Shown: piece by piece, positions 20,546 through 32,165 of the stretch
How positions within the stretch are numbered: position 1 is the first letter of the stretch
Layout of the letters: the number at the start of each line of letters is the position of its first letter
NCBI RefSeq assembly: GCF_019175385.1
Contig: NC_083344.1
Location: forward strand, 11,808,725 to 11,872,724
Length of the DNA: 64,000 bases
Source: Lycium barbarum
Lineage: Eukaryota > Streptophyta > Magnoliopsida > Solanales > Solanaceae
Direction: 5' to 3'
Translations under genes and position numbers: made by a program
The notes under the pieces: model-generated
What the model saw: the letters and a program-made list of their open reading frames with translations, nothing else
Told to the model about the DNA's origin: nothing
The model's database searches: none

Positions 20546-22835
20546 CAAGGTTCAAGTGTCTTAGGGAGTCTATGAAGCTGTGTCCAGTGGGGTCTCTTTT
20601 ATATGTGTGAGGGCCCCACACATATAAACAGTTGACCACCAAGACATTCAGGATTTGTCTTATTTCTTTCTACTCTAGATCGTGCCATGAAGCTTAGAGC
20701 AATAAGTAACTTCTCTTCCTATTGAATTACGTACGTTTCAAATGCGCAGGCGACGAACAGATAATTCAAGGTCCAAGTAAGGATATTTACCCATAGGGGT
20801 ACAATTGTGCAGTACTTACTGGTAATGAATGAGACTTCAAGTGCTATTGAAATTGGAATACAATATAAGTTGCCCGAGAAGAGGTATAGTAGAATGAATG
20901 GTAAGTTGAATGATAATGATGCTCTTGAGAAAGGAGAATGAGAGACAGCAAGAAGAGGATAACAGAGAAATTAGAAGAGAAATTAGAAAAGGAGCTAAGT
21001 CTGCAGGAAACGTAAATCATGGAGGATCTTAGAAAGGTGGAGGCAAACAGTATTCTACAGTTGCTCATCAGGACCCGCTCCATCTGCAGCTACTGCACTA
21101 GTCTCGAGGTGTAGATATGATCAAAAGGGTCAGTTCAACTAGAAACAGATTTTAAGAGCATGCCTCTCAGTGACATACTTATGTGAGCCATAGAAGTTTT
21201 CAGAATTTTATGTGCAACAAGTGTTATAGGAGACACCAAGGGGTGTATCGTTTGGGGCCTTGATATGTGTTTCGGTGGCTCCTCTTAATTCTCAAGCCCA
21301 GTCAGGTTGTAATACAGCTAAGCTTGATATTTCAGTTCTCAGTGAAGACTGCTTAGAAGCTTCAGCAGGTTGTCAGGATAAAGAGGCATCCCCAGTTATC
21401 ACCACAGATGAAATTTTCGTACGAACTATGCCTGTTAAGAAAAGAGGTATGTATGAAATAATAACCATGAGCAGACGATATTAAATTTTCGGGAATGATT
21501 TTAGTTTGTTTAAGTTAGTCAGATCAAAGTTAGAGAGTACGATGGTTATAAGTTACAATAAGAAGTAATTATTATTATTATTATGAGATAAGAAGATGTG
21601 ACAGTTCTTGCTTAAGCTATGTGAGTAAGTGTTTATCCTAGATGTGTATAGCCTAATACGATTTTGAAGTGTATAGAAAGTTTGGGTTTAGTTGTTCTAA
21701 TATTTCGTATAAGATAGATGACAGTTTGTTAAGTGTGATCCACAGTTCAGAAAAGATAGTATACAACTATAGAATAGCGTCAGATGATGAGGGAGAGTTA
21801 GAAATAACCTAGGTTATTCAGAGCAAAATAAGAAAATATGAAGCTAGCATGTGATTAACAGAAAAATAGTAAGTAAGTTTTGAGTAGATACAATGCATTA
21901 GCAATTTCAGCAGAACTAGTAGAAGTATGATTTGATTTCCTTAGTTAGATGAATATCTTAAGTGGGTGACAGTTCGGATACATCCGAATGTGTGTTAGAA
22001 ACCAAGGGCTTAAGTTAAGTTTGGAGTAGAGTGATTAGTGGAAGAAGAAATCAGCTAAGCAGTAAGAGAGCAAACTACAGAAGAATAACCTTTAAGAGTT
22101 GTCAAAAAGAGGTTGTCCTAAGATTTACAGTGTGAGCAAAGTTAAGTCGTTAAGATGGAGTATGCCAGTTATGAATACAGTAGCAACCGTTCATGTAAGT
22201 AATTTAGTTTTTCCCAATGAGAAATTTCTCAGAAGTGAGTCGAAAAAAAAGAGTCGTCAGTGTTGTAGAGTACAAAGGAATTACAGAAGATGAGGAATGT
22301 TAATTGGATCCCATCAAAAGAGAAGAATTTGTAAGTATAAGACGTTAGCCTTGGTCTAAGGGGGAGATGCATAAATCGCCAGTAAGTCTAGTGAGATAAT
22401 TGAAGACCCGAAGGGTTAGTACGAGATATGAAGAACCTCAGTTCAGTTAGGTTGGAAAAATAAGATAGTTTCCATAAGGAATATGCCTCAACTTAGAGGA
22501 AACCCAAATGAGTAGAATGATCGTCGAACGAATCGTGTCAAGTTCAATTATTACCGATTAGGCGATCACAGAAAAGCTATAAGATCATGCCCAGTTATGT
22601 GTCACAAGGGTAGTGCCATTGCACGAGACTCTAATCTTTACGGTGCTAGTCAAAGACTTAGCGCACAACAGTACTATTGAGTATTTTAGGAAGTATCTCA
22701 GAAAAACATCAAACATGGGAAGTACAACTCGTGATTTAGGCAGACAAGAGGACTATGGTGAAAGAAGTTTACCGCTTATCCAAGCTAGGAATTTGACTTT
22801 CAGACTCCGAAGTTGATGGAGTTATTGCCCAGAAC
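20546..22835 (+). pseudogene. B: decayed gag region, no protease or RT recognised
   Basis: 20930-21040 encodes a charged RQQEEDNREIRREIRKGAK stretch and 21206-21256 encodes FMCNKCYRRHQGVYRLGP, matching the Cys-rich sequence before the zinc knuckle in gypsy gag (compare FTQCGK...QCRLGSD in A). The knuckle itself is not intact. 21260-22800 has no recognisable protease, RT or RNase H and is full of stops. A conserved-looking GPSKG/RRQGALGPSKGE-like tail was not found either. Confidence 0.5.
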
Positions 22836-23330
22836 ATGGCTTATTCCTGCTTAGTCATTGAAGTTAGAGAGAAGCAGTTTGGTGATTCCTACTTGTTGCA
22901 GATGAAAAAGGGGATTCACGAACATAAAGCCTTTGCTTTTGAACAAGGGGGAGATAACCGTACCTTGAGATACCGAGGCAGATTATGCGTTCTAGATGTA
23001 GATGGACTCAGAGAGCTAATTATGTCAGAAGCTCACCATTCTAGGTCTACCTCGTTTAGCTAGGGGCATGATTTAATTTGGGTGATTGTGGACAGACTTA
23101 CGAAATCAGTGCACTTCTTGCCAGTTAAGACCACAGATTGAATAGAAGATTATGCCAAGTCATATGTTAATGAAATTTCCATATTGTATGGGACCCTAGT
23201 GTCCATTATTTCAGATTATGGTGCTCAGTTCACAGCCAACTTCTGAAAATCCTTTCAGAAAGGATTGGGTACCAAGATGAACCTTAGCACAACTTTTCAT
23301 CCTCAAACAAATGGTCAGACAGATACGCTA
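22836..23330 (+). pseudogene. B: integrase, first part
   Basis: The frame encodes VREKQFGDSYLLQMKKGIHE, TLRYRGRLCVLDVDGLRELI and EAHHSRS, the start of the integrase zinc domain. A deletion then removes the HHCC Cys pair and resumes in the core with LIWVIVDRLTKSVHFLPVKT, SIISDYGAQFTANF (second catalytic Asp) and GLGTKMNLSTTFHPQTNGQTD. It stops before the catalytic Glu, where simple repeats begin. Stops occur at 23060, 23140 and 23248. Confidence 0.85.
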
Positions 23331-23515
23331 TTCAGATCTCATGTTATAATATTCATATTAGTTCAATACTCAGATATTTATGTCAGCTTAGTACTCAGAT
23401 ATCAGTTCAGTACTCACGTATTCATGCCAGTCCAGTATTCAGTTAATCCAGTATTCAGTCAGCTCAGTACTTAGTTAATCCAGTATTCAGTTAGCTCAGT
23501 ATTCAGTCAGCAAAG
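23330..23515 (+). repeat. B: CAGT/TCAGTA-rich degenerate tandem repeat, left part
   Basis: Words such as AGTATTCAGT, AGCTCAGTA and AGTTCAGTAC repeat every 10-20 bases. The array continues after element C at 31202-31290, so C was inserted into it. It replaces the stretch of integrase that should hold the catalytic Glu. Confidence 0.8.
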
Positions 23516-26080
23516 TGTCACGACCCGACTCGGGGCCGCGACGAGCACCCGGTTCTAGCCCACCCGGGCACCCCTTAGCTTACACTCATACTTACATCTT
23601 GGTGAGCCACATAATGAAACATGCATTTCTATTCATCAATCATACTAGTCTCATTGGACGATAATGCCTTTATATCATCGTTGGCGTTTATGCCACATCA
23701 ATGTACATGAGCCGACAAGGCTATCAAAATGATATACAAAATATAGGCCGACAAGGCCAGACATATCTAACCATATACACATGAATACGAGCCTCTAAGA
23801 AGAGTATAACATATCATATGAGCAGGAAAGGACCCCGTTATGCCCATAATTATATACACAAAAGAATAAGTACCCAAAAGCTATGGCTCCGAATGAAATG
23901 GAGCTCTGCTATGTGATGTCTGAGAAAGCAGCTATGGATCAAGTCTGTCTCCCTGTGCACCTGCGGGCATGACGCAGCGTCCACAAACAAAAGGACGTCA
24001 GTACGAAGAATGTACTGTGTATGTAAGGTATGATAAACATCAATATGGAAGCACCAATAGCAACATAAGAAAATGCACAGGAGGGGAGATGGCAATATCA
24101 TCGTCATAGGCACTTACTTGCCTTACATAGGAACTTTCCATGTCTAATGCGTATTTGTGTACATACCTCCATATCCGTATCCGTAACCATTTTCATATCC
24201 TTATTCACATTCATATCATGTACATACTCTCATTTCTATATCATATACATCATCATAGAATATACATAGTATTTACATAGCATACCCGACCTCGTAGGAT
24301 CGGTGTTTCATACGTACATGGCCAACCAAGGCTCAAGGTTACCCATACCTTTCCTTACTAAGGCTTCAGGGTTATATCTACCTCGCCCTACCAAGGCGTC
24401 AGGATTATCCATACCATCTGCAGAGGTGTGAGCGCGTTACATAATCATATACATACTTATTTACATATCTTACCAGGCCTCACAAGCTTGGGGTTCCATA
24501 ATAGTCATACATATACATAATAGCTCATAAGTATCTTTACTAGTAACATCACTGCCATAATCGTCATCGTTATTATCATTTCTATTACCATTATAATCGT
24601 CATCACTATCATTGTCACTACTATCGTCATCCATCACATCTATCTTTATAGGCTTACTCGTTATACGAGGAACTTAGTACCATCATAGCGTATCAAGAAT
24701 CGTGAGCTTACAAGCTCGGAAGATCAAGTCATTTGAAAGATATCATAGTCTTATAGAAGATTTAGATGTTTTGCCAAAGAACCATGCCTTATGAAAGAAG
24801 GGTTAGCCTTACACACCTTTTCCATTCAACTATTTCACACTTGCGCGTTCTCCTCTAATGCTAGCGTTTCCACCTTCATTAAAGTCATACTATCATTAGA
24901 ATCGACAGCTAGCATATATGACTAAAGCTAGAGAAAATCGGACAGCATCTCCTCTATTTGTACGACGTTCCTTCCATAACATATTTCAACTCCCAAACAT
25001 CACTAATACATTCACAATACCATAACAATAGTCACTATTCACCCACATTATCCACATTCCTCAATTTGCTTTCAATTACTCATGTCCATGGCTATAATAC
25101 ACACGACTACGTTCATTCACATACATTGTTCATCTCATGTTCTCAAATTCATTTATATCGTATTTACATCACAATACATCAAGAATCATAACTGAATTCA
25201 AACTATTTCTCAAAATGACACTATTCCATATTCATGACCCATTTTACCATACACTTCTACAATCCAAGTATTTCAACTCTTAAATACTTTAAACAACATA
25301 GAAATACCATGAATCTTACCTTAGATGTTGTAGGAACAAGCTTTAGTTGATAATACTCCACTTGAGCAAAAACCCTAGTTTACCTCCATGAGATCTCTTG
25401 ACTTTGAATGATCTTTGATGGTTTCCCTACGTGATTCACTTGATTTATGTTGTTGATCACCAAATATCCTTGGATTCTTGTGGACTACATGTAGAGAGAT
25501 GTTTTATAGAGAAGGGGTGGGAAGTGGAAGTGAAATGAAATAAGACTTTCCCCCTTCATTTATTGAACCAAATCTGCCCCAACCACATATACGGACCAAC
25601 ATACGGTCCGTATAATTTATATGGACCGTATGTCTGGCCGTATATTTGGTCCAAAAACGTTTGCCTTTCTGGGCTGATTATACGGTCCCAAACATACGGA
25701 CCGTATAATTTATACGGCCAGTATGTTTGGCCGTATAACTCCCAGTGGTGCCGAAGTTCGTTTCGTCCATTCGTTTGATCTGCAATCCTTATGGAACCTT
25801 CTTAACACTTTTTCAACACTTCAATACCAATCGAAGGGACGTTATCACTCTTCTCCAAGTCATCCTTAAGGCCTCGCTAACTCGTTACTCATATTTCCTT
25901 CCCGATACCCATCGTATGCCTTGCCTTATCTTAGCCAACTTTCCTGTCTAACATTGGATGCCTTTGAAATCTCACTTAGGGTCATCAAATGTCATTTCTT
26001 ACTCATGGAATATCATACACTCGTACTCCTCACTAGTTCATTCACTTGTGCAACAACGGAGGATTTTCCGAGGTGTAACA
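23516..26080 (-). mobile_element. C: 3' LTR
   Basis: 2565 bp on the plus strand from TGTCACGACCC to GGTGTAACA, read in reverse as TGTTACACC...GGGTCGTGACA. It pairs with 28619-31201 nearly base for base. It holds the conserved GTCAGTAC...GTACTG block (23996-24032), a GCTCAAGG/CCTACCAAGGC repeat zone (24300-24430), and the ATACGG palindrome block. Confidence 0.95.
25585..25742 (-). repeat. C 3' LTR: ATACGGTCCGTAT palindrome block
   Basis: Repeats of ATACGGACCGTAT, TACGGTCCGTATAA and TACGGCCAGTAT on both strands over 160 bp. On the minus strand it lies just upstream of the transcribed leader. The ORF of repeated Tyr-Gly-Pro residues here is a by-product of the repeats. Confidence 0.85.
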
Positions 26081-26098
26081 TTCTTCCCCCCTTAAGAA
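26081..26098 (-). other. C: polypurine tract
   Basis: On the minus strand AAGGGGGGAAGAA directly abuts the 3' LTR start. It is the plus-strand primer of reverse transcription. The CATTCGAGGACGAATG palindrome next to it recurs in most elements here. Confidence 0.85.
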
Positions 26099-26259
26099 CA
26101 TTCGTCCTCGAATGTTAAAGTGTTCGGGAATTCTATAAAAAAATTGCCAGATTCCCCTATAATATGGCACTACCATCCTGTCACAACAACCCATAATAAC
26201 AATGCCTCACAGGGTCGCAACATAATAGCAATAGAATTTGGCCACACACGACCAAAAAG

Positions 26260-27782
26260 CATAAAAGGAAAACATACATACCTCATGATCTTGATATCTC
26301 ATCTCGGATCTCTTCCAAGGGCTGAAACAAATGCAGGTATCTGGATCGCATACTTTCTTCCGCTTCCCATGTCATTTCTTCTCATTTACTGCTTCTCCAT
26401 AGAAACTTAATTGAGCCCATTTCTTGGTTTCTAAGCCTCCGTACTTGCCTATCTTGTATGGCAATGGGTACCTCTTCATAAGTCAACTTCTTTGTCACTT
26501 GCACATCACTTATTGGCACGATCCTAGTAGGATCTCCAATACATTTTCGAAGCATCGAGACGTGGAAAACTGGATGGACTGACTCCAAATCCGGAGGTAA
26601 ATCTAGCTCGTAGGCCACTTTGTCTATATTTCGTACAATTTCATAAGGCTCAATATACCGGGGACTAAGCTTCCCCTTTTTGCCAAATCTCATCACACCT
26701 TTCATCGGCGACACTTTCAAGAATACCCAATCTTTCACTTGAAATTCTAAGTCTCTTCGACGATTATCCGCATAAGACTTTTGACGACTTTGGGCTGCTA
26801 ACAACCGATCTTGTATGAGCTTAACTTTCTCTATGGCTTGCTGGACCAAGTCTGGCCCTATTAATTTAGCCTCTCCTGTTTCAAACCACCCAATTGGGGA
26901 TCTACACTTTCGTCCATATAACGCTTCATACGGTGCCATTTGAATTCTAGAATGATAACTATTATTGTAAGCAAACTCAATGAGTGGCAAATGATCATCC
27001 CAATTACCTCCAAAATCTATCATACATGCCCGTAACATATCCTCAAGAGTCTGAATGGTACACTCAGCTTGTCCATCAGTCTGCGGATGAAATGTCGTAC
27101 TCAGGCTCACTTAGGTCCCTAGACCCTCTTGGAAAAACTTCTAAAAATTAGCTATAAACTGAGTTCCTCTATCGGAGATAATAGATACTGGAACACCATG
27201 GAGTCTCGCTATCTCTTTAAGATAAAGCTTTGCATAATCTTCCGCCACATACGTCGTTCTGACTGGTAAGAAGTGAGCGGACTTTGTGAGTCTATCCACA
27301 ATCACCCATATAGAGTCATACTTGCGTCGAGAACGGGGTAAGCCTGAAACGAAGTCCATGTTCATCACTTCCCACTTCCAAGTTGGAATTTCTATAGTTT
27401 GCAACAATCCACCCGGCTTTTGATGCTCGATTTTCACTTGTTGACAGTTGGGACATTGAGCTACGAATTCCGCTATATCTTTCTTCATTCCATTCCACCA
27501 ATATATAGACTTAAGATCTTGATACATTTTCGTCGCTCCGGGGTGGACAGAATATCGAGAACAATGAGCTTCTCTCAATATCTGGTGGCGTAAACCTGCC
27601 ACATCGGGGACACATAATCTGCCTTGGCATCGGAGAACTCCGTCTCCTGAAATATCAAATGATGACTCCTCTTTCTGAGGGAGTGTATCTCTGTACTGCA
27701 TTAGCATGGAATCTTCGTATTGCTGCTCTTTCACTTCTGCTACTAGCGACGAGACTGCTCAATCCTGAATAGTAGTTCTCCT
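26260..27782 (-). pseudogene. C: integrase with chromodomain
   Basis: Zinc domain: LRHQILREAH, then WWNGMKKDIAEFVAQCPNCQQVK, with the HHCC residues present. Core: MNMDFVSGLP (Asp), IISDRGTQF (Asp) and DGQAECTIQTLEDML (Glu), so the catalytic triad is complete. Two nonsense codons lie near 27143 and 27113. C-terminal part: WVFLKVSPMKGVMRFGKKGK, PVFHVSMLRKC and a chromodomain-type tail near 26470-26380 with a stop. The RNase H-integrase linker begins directly after gag sequence at about 27783. Confidence 0.92.
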
Positions 27783-28409
27783 GCTACCTTGTCTCAAATT
27801 TAGAAACTTATCGGCTCTAGCTCGCTGAACCTTCGGAGGAATATAGTGTCGGAGGAAAGCATCAACAAACTCTTGCCATACCGTGGGCGGTGCATTGGCC
27901 CCACGTGAAGCCATCCAAACCATATACCATTAAATCGAGACATCTCTCAATCTATACGATGCTAACTCTACCGATTCGGTGTCCGAAGCATGTATCAATC
28001 GAAGCGTCCTCAACATACCATCAATGAAATCTTGAGGGTCCTCCACCGGCTTTGACCGAAAGAATTCCGGAGGGTTCAAAGTAATAAAATCGCGGGCCCT
28101 TGCACTAACAGCCCTATCACCGTGCCCTGCACTTTGCCGCTGAGTCTGAGCAGCAACCAACTGAGTAAGCAAATGTATGGCCTCTTTCACTTCTTGGCCG
28201 GAAGCATCCGGTGGAGGAGCTGGAGGTGCTGGAGCTAGGGCTGAGGCTCCCTTACGCTCCTCAGTAATAGGCACTATCTGGGAGGACTGAGATTGAGCCG
28301 CACTCTGGAACTCACTTATCTCTACTACCGGTGGCGGCGCTTTTCCAGCCCGCTTTTCTGCCACAGTCTTTCCCTTTTGGGCTGCCATATCCTTTTTCTT
28401 TGGCGGCAT
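27783..28409 (-). pseudogene. C: gag N-terminal half, fused to integrase linker
   Basis: Starts at an ATG (28409) as PPKKKDMAAQKGKTVAEKR, with a Pro/Ala-rich spacer and SGQEVKEAIHLLTQLVAAQT. The capsid follows: PPEFFRSKPVEDPQDFIDGM, ELASYRLRDVSI, a stop (TAA near 27929), then PPTVWQEFVDAFLRHYIPP and DKFLNLRQGS. At about 27783 it switches to TTIQD and SSLVAEVKEQQ, which belongs before integrase. Zinc knuckle, protease, RT and RNase H are missing. Confidence 0.92.
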
Positions 28410-28600
28410 TCTGAAATATACAACACACGATTAAGGAACGAGAATTTCTTACACCATAGCTCTATCGCACGATTATTATGAAGAAAGAAGGTCATTCATT
28501 CTTAAAATGTCCGCAGCTTCCTGTTTATACGTGTGGCGCGCAACACAGCCATAACCAAGACTCTACTAGAAACGACTCGTAGACACACCCTAGGACTGAA

Positions 28601-28614
28601 CTGCTCTGATACCA
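28601..28614 (-). other. C: primer binding site
   Basis: On the minus strand TGGTATCAGAGCAG follows the 5' LTR end after four bases, an exact match to the site in A. Confidence 0.92.
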
Positions 28615-28618
28615 CTTT

Positions 28619-31201
28619 TGTCACAACCCGACTCGGGGCCGCGACAAGCACCTGGTGCTAGCCCACCCGGGCACCCCTTAGCTTACACTCATACTTACAT
28701 CTTGGTGAGCCACATAATGAAACATGCATTTCTATTCATCAATCATACTAGTCTTGTTGGACGATAACGCCTTTATATCATCGTTGGCGTTTATGCCACA
28801 TCAATGTACATAAGCTGACAAGGCTATCAAAATGATATATAAAATATAGGCCGACAAGGACAGACATATCTAACCACATACACGTGACTACGAGCCTCTA
28901 AGAAGAGTATAACATATCATATGAGCGGGACAGGACCCCGCTATGCCCATAATTATATACACAAAAGAATAAGTACCCAAAAGCTATGGCTCCGAATGAA
29001 ATGGAGCTCTGCTATGTAATCTCTGAGAAAGCAGCTATGGATCAAGTCTGTCTCCATGTGCACCTGCGGGCATGACGCAGCGTCCACAAACAAAAGGACG
29101 TCAGTACGAAGAATGTACTGTTTATGTAAGGCATGATCAACATCAATATGGAAGCACCAATAGCAACATAAGAAAATGCATAGGAGGGGAAATGGCAATA
29201 TCATCGTCATAGGCACTTACTTGCCTTACATAGGAACTTTCTATGTCTAATGCGTATTTATGTACATACCTCCATATCCGTATCCGTAACCATTTTCATA
29301 TCCTTATTCACATTCATATCATGTACATACTCTCATTTCTATATCATATACATCATCATATCATATACATCATCATAGCATATACATAGTATTTACATAG
29401 CATACCCAACCTCGTAGGATCGGTGTTGCATACGTACTTGGCCAACCAAGGCTCAAGGTTACTCATACCTAGCCCTACCAAGGCTTTAGGGTTACATCTA
29501 CCTCGCCCTACCAAGGCGTCAGGGTTATCCATACCATCTGCAGAGGTGTGCGCGCGTTACATAATCATAAACATATTTATTTACATATCTTACCCGGCCT
29601 CACAAGCTCGGGGTTCCATAATAGTCATACATATACATAATAGCTCATAAGCATCTTTACTAGTAACATCTTTTCCATAATCGTCATCGTTATTATCATC
29701 GCTATTACCATGATAATCGTCATCACTATCATTGTCACTACTATCGTCATCCATTACATCTATTTGTATAGGCTTACTCATTGTACGAAGAACTTAGTAC
29801 CATCGTAGCGTATCAAGAATCGTGAGCTTACAAGCTCGGAAGATCAAATCATTTCAAAGATATCATAGTCTTATAGAAGATTTAGATGTTTGGCCAAAGA
29901 ACCATGCCTTATGAAAGAAGGGTTAGCCTCACACACCTTTTCCGTTCAACTATTTCACACTTGTGCGTTCTCCTCTAATGCTAGAGTTTCCACCTTCATT
30001 AAAGTCATACTATCATTAGAATCGATAGATAGCATATATGACTAAAGCTAGAGAAAATCGGACAGCATCTCCTCTATTTAAACGATATTCCTTCCATAAC
30101 GTATTTCAACTCCCAAACGTCACTAATACATTCACAGTACCATAATAATAGTCACTATTCACCCACATTATCCACATTCCTCAATTTGCTTTCAATTACT
30201 CATGTCCATGGCTATAATACACACGACTACGTTCATTCACATACATTTTTCATCTCATGTTCTCAACGTCATTATATCGTATTTACATCACAATACATCA
30301 AGAATCATAACTCAAGTCAAACTATTTCTCAAAATGTCACTATTCCATATTCATGACCCATTTTACCATACCCTTCTACAATCCAAGTATTTCAACTCTT
30401 AAATACTTTAAACAATATAGAAATACCATGAATATTACCTTACATGTTATATGAACAAGCTTTAGTTGATAATACTCCACTTGAGCAAAAACCCTAGTTT
30501 ACCTCCATGAGATCTCTTGACTTTGAATGATCTTTGATGGTTTCCCTATACTTGATTCACTTGATTTATGTTGTTGATCACCAAATATCCTTGTATTCTT
30601 GTGGAATACATGTAGAGAGATGTTTTAGAGAGAAGGGGTGGGAAGTGGACGTGAAATGAAATAAGACTTGCCCCCTTCATTTATTGAACCAAATCTGCCC
30701 CGACCACATATACGGACCAACATACGGTCCGTATAATTTATATGGACCGTATGTCTGGCCGTATATTTTGTCCAGAAACTTTTGCCTTTCTGGGCTGATT
30801 ATACGGTCCCAAACATACAGACCGTATAATTTATACGGCCAGTATGTTTGGCCGTATAACTCACAGTGGTTCCGAAGTTCGTTTCGTCCATTCGTTTGAT
30901 CTGCAATCCTTATGGAACCTTCTTAACACTTGTTCAACACTTCAATACCAATCGAAGGGACGTTATCACTCTTCTCCAAGTCATCCTTAAGGCCTCGCTA
31001 ACTCGTTACTCGTATTTCCTTCCCGATACCCATCGTATGCCTTGCCTTATCGTAGCCAACTTTTCCGTCTAACATCGGATGCCTTTGAAATCTCACTTAG
31101 GGTCATCAAATGTCATTTCTTACTCATGGAATATCATACACTCATACTCCACACTAGTTCATTCACTTGTCCAACAACGGAGGAGTTTCCGAGGTGTAAC
31201 A
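28619..31201 (-). mobile_element. C: 5' LTR
   Basis: 2583 bp partner of 23516-26080 with the same modules. It ends GGGTTGTGACA on the minus strand (C to T change in the conserved GGGTCGTGACA). The ATACGG palindrome block is at 30706-30863; by eye about 7 of 175 bases differ from the other LTR there. Confidence 0.95.
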
Positions 31202-31300
31202 CTAAGACTTCAGTCAGTTCAATAAACATTCAGTTTAGTATCTCAGCAGTTTAGTAATCTTGTATTCATTCAGTTCAGTAAGCTGGTGTCCTTGATTTTT
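31202..31300 (+). repeat. B: CAGT-rich tandem repeat, right part
   Basis: Continuation of 23330-23515, with TTCAGTTTAGTA and ATTCAGTTCAGTA words. It leads into integrase sequence at 31311. Confidence 0.75.
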
Positions 31301-31310
31301 TGGTAATTGG

Positions 31311-31960
31311 GATGGCACCGTTTGAAACCCTTTTGAGCGAAGGTGTAGATCACCGATTGATTAGTTTAAAGTTGGGGAAGCAGAGTTATTAGGACCAGAT
31401 TTGGTCTATCAGGCTATGGAGAAAATCAAGTTTATTCAAAAGAGTTTGAAGACGGCTCAGAGTCGCCAAAAGTCCTATTCGGACATGCGGCATAGAGACT
31501 TAGACTTCCAAGTTGATGATTGAGTGTCTCTGAAAGGTTCGCCTATGAAAGGTGTTATGAGATTTGGTAAGAAGGGGAAAGCATAGTCCCGCCATATTGG
31601 ACCATACAGAATCCAACGAAAGGTTGGTCAATTGGCTTATGAGCTTGAGTTTCCACAAGACTTGATTATTGTGCATCTAGTGTTTTATGTGTCAATGTTG
31701 AGAAAGTGTGTAGGAGACCCGTCGTTGATTGTCCCGACTGATAGCATAATAGTCAATGATAATTTGACTTATGAAGGAGTCCTAGTGAAAATCCTTGATC
31801 ACCATGTTCGCAAGTTGAGGACTGAGGAGGTAGCCTCAGTAAAGGTTTTGTGGCGAAGTCATAAAGTTGAAGAGGCTACATGGGAAACCGAAGAAGACAT
31901 GAAGTCCAGTTATCCCTATCATCAGAAACCGATGAAGGTATTGTACCTTCCCCTCTCAGA
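31311..31960 (+). pseudogene. B: integrase C-terminus and chromodomain
   Basis: MAPFE, then after frame changes DWFKVGEAELLGPDLVYQAMEK-like sequence and SRQKSYSDMRHRDLDFQVDDW. From 31632 the frame is open: AYELEFPQDLIIVHLVFYVS and MLRKCVGDPSLIVPTD. Then comes a good chromodomain: LTYEGVLVKILDHHVRKLRT and VKVLWRSHKVEEATWETEED. In this lineage the chromodomain steers integration toward heterochromatin. A stop near 31584 and missing upstream parts make it dead. Confidence 0.88.
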
Positions 31961-32149
31961 TCTTTCCTTCTACAGTTTTTACATTACCAGTATGCAGCCT
32001 GTTAGACAGTCAGCTTAGTAGTTGTTCGGTTCAACAGCTAATTCAGTTCAGACCCTTTTCAGTTCCATTTTCATGTGCTCATGTCAGTTAGTGTGCACAT
32101 GTCTCGACAGTCACTCTTTATCAGAATCCATCATTCGAGGACGAATGAT

Positions 32150-32165
32150 CCCAAAGGGGAGATAA
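32150..32165 (+). other. B: polypurine tract
   Basis: CCAAAGGGGAGATAA lies immediately before the 3' LTR, preceded by CATTCGAGGACGAATG. It would prime plus-strand DNA synthesis. Confidence 0.85.

Larger units (their letters stand above)
23516..31201 (-). mobile_element. C: gypsy element with paired LTRs and a gag-integrase fusion
   Basis: On the minus strand: 5' LTR (31201-28619), primer site, gag, an abrupt switch to integrase, chromodomain, polypurine tract, 3' LTR (26080-23516). The 5-bp flanks are CAAAG and CTAAG, one mismatch. Protease, RT and RNase H are absent because of one internal deletion near 27783. Element C is therefore a nonautonomous derivative. It is the innermost element of the nest. 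Confidence 0.92.

Noticed and set aside
25563..25778. ORF of repeated Tyr-Gly-Pro residues (also at 30684-30899)
   Set aside because: Product of the ATACGG palindrome repeats in both C LTRs; found only because the repeats keep frame.
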